From NCBI GenBank assembly GCA_016842005.1, contig JAENYD010000017.1, forward strand, positions 1 through 51,831: a stretch of 51,831 bases of DNA. The letters are read 5' to 3'. The notes under the pieces were generated by a model that saw only the letters and a list, made by a program, of their open reading frames with translations, did no database searches and had not been told where the DNA came from. Origin of the DNA: Clostridium thermobutyricum. GTDB taxonomy: Bacteria; Bacillota; Clostridia; Ch29. Positions 25,314 through 34,674 of the stretch are shown here, in pieces. Each line of letters opens with the position of its first letter. Position 1 is the stretch's first letter. A program made the translations under genes and the position numbers.

Positions 25314-27362
25314 CTAAATTGTACCCTGTGGCAGATTATTCTCATTGCACAGCTTCTCAATCTTTTCAAAGGCCTGTCTCCATTTTGCATCTGTACGGGC
25401 ATCAGGCTGTTTTATAATTTTCAGCGCCAGTTGCTGGGCATCCTTTAAAATATCCATATCCGCCGGCAGTCTGGCTATTTTCAGATCAGGCAAGCCGTGC
25501 TGCCTGGTACCGAAGAAATCCCCCGGCCCCCTTAATGTCAGGTCTTTTTCTGCTATTTTGAAACCATCACTGATGGTACACAGGGTCTTTATGCGTTCAC
25601 CGGCAACTCTGCTGCTGCAGTGGTTCACCAGAATGCAGTATGACTGGTATTTCCCCCTGCCAACCCGTCCCCTCAGCTGATGAAGCTGTGCCAGTCCAAA
25701 TCTTTCGGCATTTTCAATCACCATAATATTTGCATTTGCAACGTTAACCCCGACCTCTACAACAGTTGTGGACACAAGGGCATTGATTTTTCCGTCCCTG
25801 AATTCCCGCATGATTTCTTCTTTCTGAAGGCCCGTCATTCTCCCGTGCATTAGCTCAATCCTATAGCCTTTCAAATATTTTCTTTTAAGTTCCTCATACA
25901 GGACTGCCGCCGGAACTGCCTCAATAACATCCGACTCCTCTATTAACGGGCAGACAATATAAGCCTGCCTTCCCTCCGAAAGCTGTCGCCCTACAAACTT
26001 ATATACCCTGTCCCTGATCTTTTTATCCACTGCATAGGTTTCAACCGTCTTTCGCCCCGGAGGCATTTCATCGATTATGGAAATATCCAGGTCGCCATAC
26101 AGTATAAGCGCCAGGGTCCTTGGAATCGGGGTGGCTGTCATTACAAGGACATCGGGATTTTTGCCCTTGCCAAACAGCAAAGCCCTCTGCCTTACTCCGA
26201 ACCTGTGCTGTTCATCGGTTACAACAAGTCCCAGACGCGCAAACTCAAGGGGCCCCTGTACCAGCGAATGGGTCCCCACGATTATATCCGCATGTCCTTC
26301 TCTTATATCACTGTATATTCTCTCCCTTTCCTTTTTAGAACAACTCCCTGTCAGCAGCCGGGCTTTTACATCAAAACCCTTCAATAGATCTGTAAGAGTG
26401 GAATAATGCTGTTCGGCAAGTATTTCGGTAGGCACCATCAAAGCTCCCTGGTACCCGTTTGCAACCGCCTTAAGCAGTGCCATAACGGCTATTACCGTTT
26501 TCCCGGACCCGACATCTCCCTGTACGAGACGGTTCATGATCCTGCTGCTCTCCATGTCTTTTTTTATTTCCCCATATACCCTTTTCTGAGCAGCAGTAAG
26601 GTCAAAGGGCAGTTTCTTCAAAAATATTTCTTCTACTTCCTTTTCTGCAAAAAATATACCTTTCTCAACATCCTCAACAGACTTTTTTATCTGCAAAAGT
26701 CCCATCTGCAACAGGAAAAGCTCTTGAAACACAAGTCTCCTCCTGGCCTGCCGGAGACTGTTATAATCTTCGGGGTAATGTATGTTCTTAAGACAGTAGT
26801 TTATTTCTCCCAGGTCATAATGAACCCTGATTTCCTCGGGGAAAACATCTTTTATCTTACCTGAAGCCAGTTCCAGAGCGGTTCGGATAAACCTTTCAAA
26901 CTCCCCGGGCGTCAGCCTTCCTCTGGAAGGGTATACGGGAACAATCCCCACCCGCTGGTCCGCTTTTTGCACGTCCGGATTTAACAGTTGTATTTCAAAT
27001 CTCCTGTCCCCTTTGCCAAAGAAAAGGTACTCACTGCCTGTTTTTAACTGCCGGGCAGGATATGGATTATTAAACCATACAGCCCAACCTCTTCCGCTGT
27101 CGTCCTCAATAGCAACCTTAATAACCGTAAGTCTCCGGTTTATTCTTTTCTCAACCGGACCGCCTATAACCCTAGCCCTCACTCCGACCCTCTGCTTATG
27201 GGGAATCTGAACCAGGGGGTACAGCCGAGACCTGTCTTCATAGCTTCTGGGAAAATAATACAGTAAATCTTCTAGTGTTTTTATCCCGGCAGAATGGAGG
27301 TAAACCTGTTTTTTGGGTCCCACCCCTTTTATACCGGATACCGGCATTTCAAGTATATCCAT
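25314..27362 (-). CDS. recG: ATP-dependent DNA helicase RecG
   Basis: RecG remodels stalled forks and branched DNA. The 682 residues have the N-terminal wedge/OB domain (HhH-like GIKGVGPKKQVYLHSAGI, then PRSYEDRS), Walker A VQGDVGSGKTVIAVMAL, the DEQHRFG box, MTATPIPRTLAL, and the C-terminal LRGRVGRGKYQSYC. The ATG at 27362 follows GAGGTGG by four bases. It is the last gene after asp23 and fakA, a cluster order (asp23-fakA-recG) also seen in other Firmicutes. Confidence 0.97.
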   Translation of the reverse strand: MDILEMPVSGIKGVGPKKQVYLHSAGIKTLEDLLYYFPRSYEDRSRLYPLVQIPHKQRVGVRARVIGGPVEKRINRRLTVIKVAIEDDSGRGWAVWFNNPYPARQLKTGSEYLFFGKGDRRFEIQLLNPDVQKADQRVGIVPVYPSRGRLTPGEFERFIRTALELASGKIKDVFPEEIRVHYDLGEINYCLKNIHYPEDYNSLRQARRRLVFQELFLLQMGLLQIKKSVEDVEKGIFFAEKEVEEIFLKKLPFDLTAAQKRVYGEIKKDMESSRIMNRLVQGDVGSGKTVIAVMALLKAVANGYQGALMVPTEILAEQHYSTLTDLLKGFDVKARLLTGSCSKKERERIYSDIREGHADIIVGTHSLVQGPLEFARLGLVVTDEQHRFGVRQRALLFGKGKNPDVLVMTATPIPRTLALILYGDLDISIIDEMPPGRKTVETYAVDKKIRDRVYKFVGRQLSEGRQAYIVCPLIEESDVIEAVPAAVLYEELKRKYLKGYRIELMHGRMTGLQKEEIMREFRDGKINALVSTTVVEVGVNVANANIMVIENAERFGLAQLHQLRGRVGRGKYQSYCILVNHCSSRVAGERIKTLCTISDGFKIAEKDLTLRGPGDFFGTRQHGLPDLKIARLPADMDILKDAQQLALKIIKQPDARTDAKWRQAFEKIEKLCNENNLPQGTI

Positions 27363-27375
27363 CCAACCACCTCTG

Positions 27376-28980
27376 TTACTCCACAGCAAATATATAATAG
27401 TACACCGGCTGGCCGCCATAATGCACCTCTATTTCAGTATCCTGGTTCTCTTCTTCCAACCGGGCTGCCAGCTGCCTGGCATCCTCCTCTTTCATCTCTT
27501 CACCATAGAAAATTGTTACTATCTCACTGTCTTCGTCAATCAATGATTTTAACAACTCGTAGGCAACATCCTGTATGTCCTTTCCCTTATTTTGTATTCT
27601 TCCTTCCCCTATACCCATTATGTCTCCCTGGCGGATTTGCACATTATCAAAAACAGAATCCCGTACGGCATATGTAACCTGACCTGTCTTGACCTCTTCA
27701 ATGGCACTGATCATATTATTGAAATTATCAGTTCCGCTTTGCATCCCGTTGAAGGCTATCATTGCCGATATACCCTGGGGCATGGTTTTGGTAGGAACAA
27801 CGAAAACATTTTTTTCTGAAAGCTCCTTTGCCTGGTTGGCTGCCATTATTATATTGCTGTTATTGGGTAGAATAAAGATATTCCGGGCATGCAAGTCATT
27901 TATGGCCTTGAGAAAATCCTGAGTACTGGGGTTCATTGTCTGACCGCCCTGAATTATTATATCGACTCCCAGGTCCTTGAAAAGATTATCAAAGCCCTGA
28001 CCCATAGCAACACTGATAATGCCGTATTCCTTTTCTTCTTCCGTATTATCGAAAAACCCTGTATCCCTGTGCTGTTCTTTCATGTTATCTATTTCAATCC
28101 TGGACAGTTCTCCCAGTTTAAGCCCTTCTTCCAGTATCTTATGGGGTCTATCAGTGTGTATATGTACCTTTATGGCCTTTTCATCGCCCACTACCAGCGT
28201 GGAATCCCCCAGAGACATAATGGCCTTCTTCAGTTCCTGGGCCGTCCCTGATGGACACTTTATGACAAACTGCGTGCAATACGGATAAATCAGGCTTTCC
28301 TGACCTTCCACTTCTTTCTTCTCGGTCACCGGAATGCTTTTTGCAGTGTCCGGCTGTATCTCTTCTCCCCTAAACGCTTTAAGGAATCCCTGAAGTATAA
28401 AAACAAATCCTTTCCCGCCTGCATCAACCACCCCTGCCTGGGCCAACACCTTCAGCATCTCCGGGGTCTTGTCCAGGGTGATACTGGATTGCTTCAGAAT
28501 TTCTTCCAGAAAAATATTGAAATCTCTGGTACTGCCGCATATTTCTTCAGCCTTCAGAGCAGTTTCCCTTGCCACCGTCAGTATTGTCCCTTCAGTAGGT
28601 TTCATTACCGCTTTATAGGCAGTCTCAACTCCTCCCGTTAATGCCCGGGCAAAGGCAGCAGTATTAATTCTGTCCTGCCCTTTCAGGCTCTTTGCGAAGC
28701 CCCTGAAAAGCTGGGAAAGAATAACTCCGGAATTACCCCTTGCACCCATTAGGGAACCGTTAGCTATAGCTTCTGCAACATCTTCTACCGTTTCGGAACC
28801 GGCTTTTTTCAACTCTTCCACTGCTGATATCATGGTCAGAGCCATATTTGTTCCGGTATCTCCGTCCGGTACGGGAAAAACATTGAGTGCATCAACCGCT
28901 GCCTTATTTCTATCCAGAACATTTGCTGCAGCGATAAACATATTCTTCAGCATGGTACCTTTTATGTATTGTTTCTCCAA
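27376..28980 (-). CDS. fakA: Fatty acid kinase ATP-binding subunit FakA (YloV)
   Basis: FakA phosphorylates fatty acids held by FakB proteins, so that exogenous fatty acids enter phospholipids. The protein of 534 residues has an N-terminal DhaL-type kinase domain with DALNVFPVPDGDTGTNM, MGARGNSGVILSQLFRG and VDAGGKGFVFILQG. A middle domain and a C-terminal DegV-like part (IIQGGQTMNPSTQDFL, ILPNNSNIIMAA) follow. The start is a TTG at 28980. No fakB is in the window. The enzyme complements the FapR-controlled synthesis genes upstream. Confidence 0.93.
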   Translation of the reverse strand: MEKQYIKGTMLKNMFIAAANVLDRNKAAVDALNVFPVPDGDTGTNMALTMISAVEELKKAGSETVEDVAEAIANGSLMGARGNSGVILSQLFRGFAKSLKGQDRINTAAFARALTGGVETAYKAVMKPTEGTILTVARETALKAEEICGSTRDFNIFLEEILKQSSITLDKTPEMLKVLAQAGVVDAGGKGFVFILQGFLKAFRGEEIQPDTAKSIPVTEKKEVEGQESLIYPYCTQFVIKCPSGTAQELKKAIMSLGDSTLVVGDEKAIKVHIHTDRPHKILEEGLKLGELSRIEIDNMKEQHRDTGFFDNTEEEKEYGIISVAMGQGFDNLFKDLGVDIIIQGGQTMNPSTQDFLKAINDLHARNIFILPNNSNIIMAANQAKELSEKNVFVVPTKTMPQGISAMIAFNGMQSGTDNFNNMISAIEEVKTGQVTYAVRDSVFDNVQIRQGDIMGIGEGRIQNKGKDIQDVAYELLKSLIDEDSEIVTIFYGEEMKEEDARQLAARLEEENQDTEIEVHYGGQPVYYYIFAVE

Positions 28981-28997
28981 ACCAGCAGCCCCCTCCC

Positions 28998-29348
28998 TTA
29001 AACCCTTACACCCTGTACATTTACATTTACTTTATCAACCTTCATCCCGGTCATGGTCTCCACACTGTATTTCACTTTTTCAATTATATTTTTGGCCACC
29101 TCCGAAATTTTTGTTCCGAACTCAACAACTATATAGAGATCGATTATCAGCCTGTCTTCCTCCGTGTATACCTTTACACCTTTACTCAGGTGTTCTCTCT
29201 TCAATAACTCGACAATACCGTCAGCACTATTTCTTGAAGCCATTCCCACCAGCCCGTAGCACTCCATTGTGGCAATACCCGAGATGATTGCCAGGACCTC
29301 GTCACTGATCAATATGTTCCCAAATTTGTTGGTCAGTTTAGCTGTCAT
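28998..29348 (-). CDS. asp23: Asp23/YloU family protein
   Basis: The 116-residue Asp23/Gls24-type protein belongs to an envelope-stress-associated family that is usually encoded beside fakA, and its molecular role is unclear. Visible blocks are TNKFGNILISDEVLAIISGI, ECYGLVGMASRN, and VKVYTEEDRLIIDLYIVVEF. The ATG at 29348 has AGGAGGG eight bases upstream. It begins the asp23-fakA-recG unit and is divergent from rpmB. Confidence 0.92.
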   Translation of the reverse strand: MTAKLTNKFGNILISDEVLAIISGIATMECYGLVGMASRNSADGIVELLKREHLSKGVKVYTEEDRLIIDLYIVVEFGTKISEVAKNIIEKVKYSVETMTGMKVDKVNVNVQGVRV

Positions 29349-29557
29349 AAACACAACCCTCCTGTAAATCTTATTGTTATCATATACATGCTTTCTTCAT
29401 TGCATCTCTTTAAGGTGTTTGCATCAACTATGGGCATTAAGGCCAGCTTAACCCCAGGATATTTATATTCTACAGTATAACAATCTTTTTTACAATAAAC
29501 CGGAAATAAAAGGCATAGTGTAAAGTTATTGCAGGTGAAAAATAAAAGGACCTAATA

Positions 29558-29586
29558 TTGTCAAGACTATATTTGTGTGTTAAAAT
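29558..29586 (+). promoter_or_regulatory. Promoter for rpmB
   Basis: TTGTCA (29558-29563) and TAAAAT (29581-29586) are exactly 17 bases apart, about 40 bases before the GTG start. Both are close to the sigma-A consensus. Confidence 0.7.
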
Positions 29587-29626
29587 ATTGATGTTTGCAC
29601 TGTCACAGGTATAAGGAGGTGTTTTT

Positions 29627-29818
29627 GTGTCTACCGTTTGTTATATATGCAACAAGGAACGTCAAAAAGGCAGTAAAGTAAGTCACTCGAACAGGCACAG
29701 CAAAAGAAGCTGGAAGCCTAATATCAGAAAAGTAAAGGCTGTTGTAGACGGCCGTCCCATGCGGATAAGCGTGTGTACCCGCTGTCTGCGTTCCGGTAAA
29801 GTGATAAGGGCCCAGTAG
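29627..29818 (+). CDS. rpmB: Ribosomal protein bL28
   Basis: The 63-residue protein of the large subunit starts at a GTG with AAGGAGGTG about five bases upstream. Basic KVSHSNRHSKRSWKPNIRKV and the two CxxC pairs, CYIC near the start and CTRC near the end, identify a zinc-binding bL28. It is a single plus-strand gene with its own promoter and terminator. The rpmB-spoVM facing arrangement is the same as in Bacillus. Confidence 0.96.
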   Translation: MSTVCYICNKERQKGSKVSHSNRHSKRSWKPNIRKVKAVVDGRPMRISVCTRCLRSGKVIRAQ

Positions 29819-29824
29819 CAAAAA

Positions 29825-29863
29825 AACGTGCAGAGTATTATTTCTCGGCACGTTTTATACTTT
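29825..29863. terminator. Bidirectional terminator between rpmB and spoVM
   Basis: AACGTGC (29825-29831) and GCACGTT (29848-29854) form the stem. A T-rich tract follows on the plus strand (TTATACTTTTT) and a run of T on the minus strand, so it can end both converging genes. Confidence 0.8.
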
Positions 29864-29941
29864 TTAACCCTTTTTGGCTCTGAAAATCTTTCTTAAAAAA
29901 GTCCTGAAGAATTTCGGCGGCTTAAAAACATATACTTTCAT
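29864..29941 (-). CDS. spoVM: Stage V sporulation protein M (SpoVM)
   Basis: SpoVM is a tiny amphipathic helix that marks the curved forespore membrane and anchors SpoIVA to start coat assembly. The 25 residues open MKVYVFKPPKFFRTFLRKIF and closely follow the Bacillus pattern MKFYTIKLPKF...R. They keep Lys7, the key Pro9 and Lys10, with an added proline at position 8. GGGAGGTG stands five bases before the ATG. Position gives strong support: in Bacillus spoVM also lies between rpmB and thiN-rpe-rsgA-prkC. The gene is easily missed because of its size. Confidence 0.88.
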   Translation of the reverse strand: MKVYVFKPPKFFRTFLRKIFRAKKG

Positions 29942-30066
29942 CCCCGCACCTCCCAAAGCTTATTCCTTTCGCCCGGTCCATAATATGCCATCAATGAAAC
30001 CAGTCCAAACATCCCCTGCAACAGGTCAATATTTATAATATGCATTATGCCGCAAAAATGTTACAG

Positions 30067-30285
30067 CTAGCAGAAATAAATTCTGTATGCAATATACCCC
30101 GAAAACAGCAATAATACCACAAGCAGTATTAACCAGAACCATATCGGAACAAACAGTATGACTGACACGGCTCCGATCGCCATCAACAGCGCTGCAGCTG
30201 GTTTTTTAAGATTGACACGTCCGAATTTATATGTTTTGGTTTTTAACTTGCGGAGTTTGTACCTCATTATCTTATATCTTTTCAA
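30067..30285 (-). CDS. Small basic membrane protein, unknown
   Basis: This is a product of 72 residues from the TTG at 30285, four bases after AGGAGGGGGG. The ATG at 30267 is an alternative. The N-terminal half is very basic (KRYKIMRYKLRKLKTKTYKF). The C-terminal half is two hydrophobic spans, PAAALLMAIGAVSVILFV and WFWLILLVVLLLFSGYIAY, separated by a tight PI turn, so a membrane hairpin is likely. It stands between thiN and spoVM. No family was recognised. Its place next to spoVM makes a sporulation role possible but not shown. Confidence 0.6.
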   Translation of the reverse strand: MKRYKIMRYKLRKLKTKTYKFGRVNLKKPAAALLMAIGAVSVILFVPIWFWLILLVVLLLFSGYIAYRIYFC

Positions 30286-30338
30286 CCCTGCCCCCCTCCT
30301 CATTATCCCGGTGCAACCGTCTATAACTCCAGGTCAGA

Positions 30339-30485
30339 CTATGCCAGCAAGGCGGCAAGCTTTACTTCGGGGCCTCCGATTGTTTCGGGAGGTGAAGTAT
30401 GGGATGTGTGAGACTGAGGGTAATATGCCTGTTGGAATTTGTCATGGACCAATCCATTCTTCTGTTCCCACTTCCCACTTCTCAT
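30339..30485 (-). CDS. Possible 48-residue protein, doubtful
   Basis: A frame starts at ATG 30485 (MRSGKWEQKNGLVHDKFQQA) and ends AALLA at 30339. GGGAG lies nine bases upstream, inside the thiN terminator stem. The composition, rich in Ser, His, Pro and Gln, is unlike a folded core protein, and no family was recognised. The region between thiN (30543) and the membrane gene (30285) holds nothing else except the terminator. Confidence 0.2.
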   Translation of the reverse strand: MRSGKWEQKNGLVHDKFQQAYYPQSHTSHTSPPETIGGPEVKLAALLA

Positions 30486-30488
30486 ATT

Positions 30489-30521
30489 AAAAAACTCCCT
30501 GATTCTATGATATTCAGGAAG
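30489..30521 (-). terminator. Terminator after thiN
   Basis: CTTCCTGAAT and AATCAGGGAG pair around ATCATAG on the minus strand, with TTTTTT immediately after. It lies about 20 bases after the thiN stop. Confidence 0.75.
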
Positions 30522-30542
30522 CTGACATTTGTTTCTTGAAGG

Positions 30543-31169
30543 TTAATCCCTTGCAATTATCACCAGCAGCAGGCCGCTGCTTATTTTTATATAGCCTTTC
30601 TCTTCCAGCAGCTCATTGCTGATACAGCGAGAATCGCCGCATCTCAAGGTAAAATCTTTTAACGGATATTTAAATCCTCTTAAGGTAATCCCTGTCACGT
30701 CACCGGAACAGGGAAGAAGTGAAATAAAATTCCCTTTGCCCTCTACTTCTATACTGTCTTTTATCAGGAAAATCCTGTTCTTATGGTTGATTATCTCTCC
30801 CCATATCCCCCTGTCCAGCATAGCCTTCAAAAGTCCGATATTAGCCAGGGTATGGTCCAGCCGGGAACCGGTTGAGCCCAGCAATATTATGTGACTGTGG
30901 CCTTTCCCGGCAGCATAGTCCACCGCAAGCTCGGTATCGGTTTTATCTTTGTTGCTTGGATATTTTATGATTTCGGCATTTTTAAACCTCTGCAGAAAGC
31001 TCTCATCACAGGAATCAAAATCCCCTACTATAACCTGGGGTTCTATACCCATCCTGTCCGCATGATATGCTCCCCCGTCCGCACATATCACCAGGTCACA
31101 GGTCTGCAGAACCTTTCTGTGAAATTCCAGATCTTCAAGGCTTCCATGAGAAATTACTGCTGCAGTCAT
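30543..31169 (-). CDS. thiN: Thiamine pyrophosphokinase
   Basis: ThiN makes thiamine pyrophosphate from thiamine and ATP. The 208 residues have the family blocks [44 protein letters not shown] and [20 protein letters not shown], then the C-terminal thiamine-binding barrel. The start overlaps the rpe stop by four bases. It ends the prpC-prkC-rsgA-rpe-thiN run. Confidence 0.95.
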   Translation of the reverse strand: MTAAVISHGSLEDLEFHRKVLQTCDLVICADGGAYHADRMGIEPQVIVGDFDSCDESFLQRFKNAEIIKYPSNKDKTDTELAVDYAAGKGHSHIILLGSTGSRLDHTLANIGLLKAMLDRGIWGEIINHKNRIFLIKDSIEVEGKGNFISLLPCSGDVTGITLRGFKYPLKDFTLRCGDSRCISNELLEEKGYIKISSGLLLVIIARD

Positions 31170-31834
31170 ATTAAACTCTCCTGTTTGAACAGCTCTCTAA
31201 ATTCCCGTATTCTTTGTTCCACCGGAGGAACACCGTATACGGCCGAGCCTGCCACAAGCACATCAGCTCCTGCCCTTATGACCTCAACGGCATTTTCCAG
31301 ATTAATTCCGCCGTCCACTTCTATTAAATACTTCAGACGGTACTCCCTTTTCATACCGTCCAGCTGTCTTATTTTGTCCAGGGACCTGGGAATAAACCTC
31401 TGACCGCTAAATCCGGGATTAACGCTCATCACAAGGACCAGGTCCAGTTCTTCCAGTATATCCTCCAGTAAACCCACCGGCGTTGCAGGATTGATGGATA
31501 CCCCCGCTTTAATGCCGAAACCTTTTATGTTTTGTACTATTCTATGCAGATGGCAGGAAGCCTCCTGGTGCACCGTAATTATATCAGCTCCCGCCTTTGC
31601 GAATTCCTCAATATACCGTTCCGGTTCCTCAATCATCAAATGCACGTCAAAAGGCAGAGCAGTAACCCTTCTCAAACTTTCTATCACCGGAGGTCCTATT
31701 GTCAGGTTGGGAACAAAATGCCCGTCCATTATATCAATATGAATCCAGTCAGCTCCACCGGTTTCCGCCTTCCTTATTTCACTTCCAAGGTTGGAGAAAT
31801 CAGCCGATAGTAATGACGGAGCCAGTTTAATCAT
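31166..31834 (-). CDS. rpe: Ribulose-phosphate 3-epimerase
   Basis: Rpe interconverts ribulose 5-phosphate and xylulose 5-phosphate in the pentose phosphate pathway. The TIM barrel of 222 residues has [13 protein letters not shown], the metal and catalytic site [30 protein letters not shown], and [15 protein letters not shown] with the late Asp in IEVDGGI. It overlaps rsgA by eight bases and thiN by four, so it is tightly coupled to both. Confidence 0.97.
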   Translation of the reverse strand: MIKLAPSLLSADFSNLGSEIRKAETGGADWIHIDIMDGHFVPNLTIGPPVIESLRRVTALPFDVHLMIEEPERYIEEFAKAGADIITVHQEASCHLHRIVQNIKGFGIKAGVSINPATPVGLLEDILEELDLVLVMSVNPGFSGQRFIPRSLDKIRQLDGMKREYRLKYLIEVDGGINLENAVEVIRAGADVLVAGSAVYGVPPVEQRIREFRELFKQESLI

Positions 31835-32729
31835 ATCTTTTCCTCCTGCCCTTCTGAAGTTCGTTCATCAATGCAGTATAGTTCATATATCTCCATCCCG
31901 CTATGTCCCCTTTCTTCACCGCAGCCTTAATCATACAGTCCGGTTCATCAATATGCCTGCAGGAACTGAACCGGCACTTACCGGCCAGCGGCTGAAATTC
32001 AGGAAAATAATAACAAAGGTCATTTTCATCCAGTTCAACACCGTCCGCAGCATCCAGTTTTATTGAACTGAAGCCGGGAGTATCCACCACCATTCCCCCC
32101 TGCTCAAGCTCCATCAATTCCGCATGCCTGGTCGTATGTCTCCCCCTTTTCAGCTTACTGCTTATGTCTCCGGTTTTCAACTTCAACCGTGGCTCTATAC
32201 GGTTCAGAAGACTGCTTTTACCTACCCCCGAAAGACCTGATAATACAGAAATCTTTCCCGTCAGGGTTCTCTTCAGAGTCTCGATCCCCTCACCTGTTAA
32301 GACACTGGTACACACTACGGTATAACCTATCTTACCGTACCCCTGGGCAAATTCTTCATATTCACAAGGGTCAACCAGGTCAATTTTGTTAAAACATATA
32401 ACAATATCAAGATTGCTGGCTTCCGCCAGTACCAGAAGTCTGTCCAGAAATAACAGGTCGGGTTTCGGCTGCTCAACAGCCATAACCACAATGCACTGTC
32501 CCACATTGGCAACAGAAGGCCTTGCAAGTATTGTTGACCTGGGCAGAATTTCATCAATTACTCCCGGGGACCGGTCATTGCCGGAAAGGGATATCCTGAC
32601 CATATCACCAACCAAGGGTGTAATCTGTCTTTTCCTGAAAATCCCCCTTGGCTTGCATTCAACCAGTCCCTGCTCGGTTTTTACATAATAAAAACCTCCT
32701 ATGCCTTTTACAATCCTGCCCTTTATCAT
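31827..32729 (-). CDS. rsgA: Ribosome small subunit GTPase RsgA
   Basis: RsgA (CpgA) is a GTPase of 30S maturation. The 300 residues have an N-terminal OB fold, then a circularly permuted G domain: NKIDL (G4) comes before the P-loop [12 protein letters not shown] and VDTPGFSS (G3). The C-terminus has a zinc-binding [14 protein letters not shown]. It begins immediately after prkC. In Bacillus the same protein is a substrate of PrkC, which makes the linkage meaningful. Confidence 0.97.
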   Translation of the reverse strand: MIKGRIVKGIGGFYYVKTEQGLVECKPRGIFRKRQITPLVGDMVRISLSGNDRSPGVIDEILPRSTILARPSVANVGQCIVVMAVEQPKPDLLFLDRLLVLAEASNLDIVICFNKIDLVDPCEYEEFAQGYGKIGYTVVCTSVLTGEGIETLKRTLTGKISVLSGLSGVGKSSLLNRIEPRLKLKTGDISSKLKRGRHTTRHAELMELEQGGMVVDTPGFSSIKLDAADGVELDENDLCYYFPEFQPLAGKCRFSSCRHIDEPDCMIKAAVKKGDIAGWRYMNYTALMNELQKGRRKRYD

Positions 32730-32730
32730 C

Positions 32731-34674
32731 TTATTCCTCCTTGGAGAAATCTATGGTCCGTTCATTTTGGGGAATATCATTGAAGAGTACCACAACCCTG
32801 ACTATTCCCCTTCCCCTGACTTCCACATATAAGGGGCCTTCATCACCGTCGTGCCTGCGCTGGTAGACTGTTTCCTCCACTCCGCTCTCATATTTTTTTA
32901 CGGTTACCTTTATGTTTTCCGCATTCTCAGGCAGGTCAATCTTCAGCAACTCACTTCCTTCCACCTGGGAGGGAGGTGATTCCTCCACGATTTCGCTTCC
33001 ACTGCTTACACCCAGTACAAGGGAAGTGCCTTCTTCAACCAGGCTTTCTGGCTCTATGCTCTGGCTTATCACATAACCTTCCGGAACAATGGCGCTTTCC
33101 TGGTAATAATGACTCCCCAGTATCAGTCCTGCATTCTCTATCAGTTTCTTGGCGGTATCAAACTTCAGGCCTATGACATCCGGCACTCTCGTTTCGACGG
33201 GCTCCTCCCCTGCACTGACCACCAGGTCTATGGCGGTCCCCTGGTCTACACTCAGACCCGGCCTGGGATTTTGGTCCATTATAAATCCTATAACAAACTG
33301 CTCGCTGTATCTCAGCTCAACTTCGCCTTCTTTAAGACCGGCTTCCTGAAGCAGCAGCTGTGCTTCATAGGAGCTTTTGTTTATCAGGTCCGGGACTTCT
33401 GTTTTTTCCGGCCCCCGGCTTACAATTACCAGTACGGGATTGGTAACCTTGTTTTTTTCGCCGGCCTTGGGATACTGTGATATTATGGTTCCCTCAGGAA
33501 ATTCAATATGATGCCGTCTCTCATTTATGTCAATGTCCAGGCCCCTGGACGCCAGTTTTTCTGTTGCCTCTTCCACTGTATCGCCTACAATATCAGGCAC
33601 TTCCACAGCCTTTACATACAGGAGCTCCTTCACTAAATACATGCCTGCCAGCGTCGCTAGCACCAGAGTAGCCACAATTGTCAATCCTATAAGCATCTTT
33701 TTTCGTCTTTTTTTCTTTGCTTTAACAGTCATATTGTCCATTTTCATTTCCCCGTTATCCTTGTTGATTTTGTTCTGGTCAACAGCCGGTATTACGATGG
33801 TGGGACTGTCATCGTTATTAAGCACCTGGTAGTCAAATACTGCAGCATGATTATTTATAAATGCGTTCAGGTCCTGGAGCATTTCCCGGGCGCTGTTATA
33901 CCGTTCAGCGGTTTCTTTCTTTGTTGCCTTGATAATGATCTGCTCCAGTCCCCGGGGTAAATCTGCTGCCAGTTCACCCGGTGGAACGAAGGGTTCCTGC
34001 AGATGTTTGAGAGCGATTGATATGGGGCTTTCTCCTTCAAAAGGCACTTTGCCTGTTACCATTTCATACATTACAATTCCCAGCGAATACAGGTCGGATT
34101 TTTCATCGATATATCCTCCCCTGGCCTGTTCTGGAGAAAAATAATGCACAGACCCTATCACATTACCCGTGTTGGTCACCGTAGAGTCAGTAACAGCTCT
34201 TGCAATGCCAAAGTCGGTTACCTTTGCTGTACCGTCTTTTGTTATCAGTATATTGTGCGGTTTAATGTCCCTGTGTATTATATGGTTTTTATGGGCATGT
34301 TCAAGGGCTTTACACACCTGCTTTGCTATTTCAGCGGTTTCCCCGGGCATCAGTCTTTGCTTTTCTTTGATTACCTGTTTTAAAGTCTTTCCTTCCACAT
34401 ATTCCATCACTATATAGTATATGTCTCCATCAATACCTACATCATAGATGCTGACAATATTCTGGTGTGAAAGACTGGCTGCCGCCCGGGACTCTCTCCT
34501 GAATTTCTTAACGAACTCCTCATCGGCGGTAAATTCCGGTCTCAGGACTTTCACAGCCACATATCTGTTCAGCAGACGGCATCTGGCTTTGTATACATAA
34601 GACATTCCGCCACTGCCAATTTTTTCAACTATTTCATACCTGTTGCCCAGCACTTTTCCTATCAATTCTCCCAC
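32731..34674 (-). CDS. prkC: Ser/Thr protein kinase PrkC with PASTA domains
   Basis: PrkC is a membrane kinase sensing muropeptides or lipid II outside. The 647 residues have the cytosolic kinase (P-loop IGSGGMSYVYKA, VAVKVLRPE with the Lys, HRDIKPHNILI, DFGIARA), a basic juxtamembrane stretch and one membrane span (MLIGLTIVATLVLATLAGMY). Three extracellular PASTA repeats follow, starting at VEVPDIVG, TEVPDLIN and TRVPDVIG, and then a C-terminal tail. It overlaps prpC by 13 bases. Kinase, phosphatase and RsgA together form a conserved signalling cassette that controls germination and cell wall in relatives. Confidence 0.97.
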   Translation of the reverse strand: MGELIGKVLGNRYEIVEKIGSGGMSYVYKARCRLLNRYVAVKVLRPEFTADEEFVKKFRRESRAAASLSHQNIVSIYDVGIDGDIYYIVMEYVEGKTLKQVIKEKQRLMPGETAEIAKQVCKALEHAHKNHIIHRDIKPHNILITKDGTAKVTDFGIARAVTDSTVTNTGNVIGSVHYFSPEQARGGYIDEKSDLYSLGIVMYEMVTGKVPFEGESPISIALKHLQEPFVPPGELAADLPRGLEQIIIKATKKETAERYNSAREMLQDLNAFINNHAAVFDYQVLNNDDSPTIVIPAVDQNKINKDNGEMKMDNMTVKAKKKRRKKMLIGLTIVATLVLATLAGMYLVKELLYVKAVEVPDIVGDTVEEATEKLASRGLDIDINERRHHIEFPEGTIISQYPKAGEKNKVTNPVLVIVSRGPEKTEVPDLINKSSYEAQLLLQEAGLKEGEVELRYSEQFVIGFIMDQNPRPGLSVDQGTAIDLVVSAGEEPVETRVPDVIGLKFDTAKKLIENAGLILGSHYYQESAIVPEGYVISQSIEPESLVEEGTSLVLGVSSGSEIVEESPPSQVEGSELLKIDLPENAENIKVTVKKYESGVEETVYQRRHDGDEGPLYVEVRGRGIVRVVVLFNDIPQNERTIDFSKEE

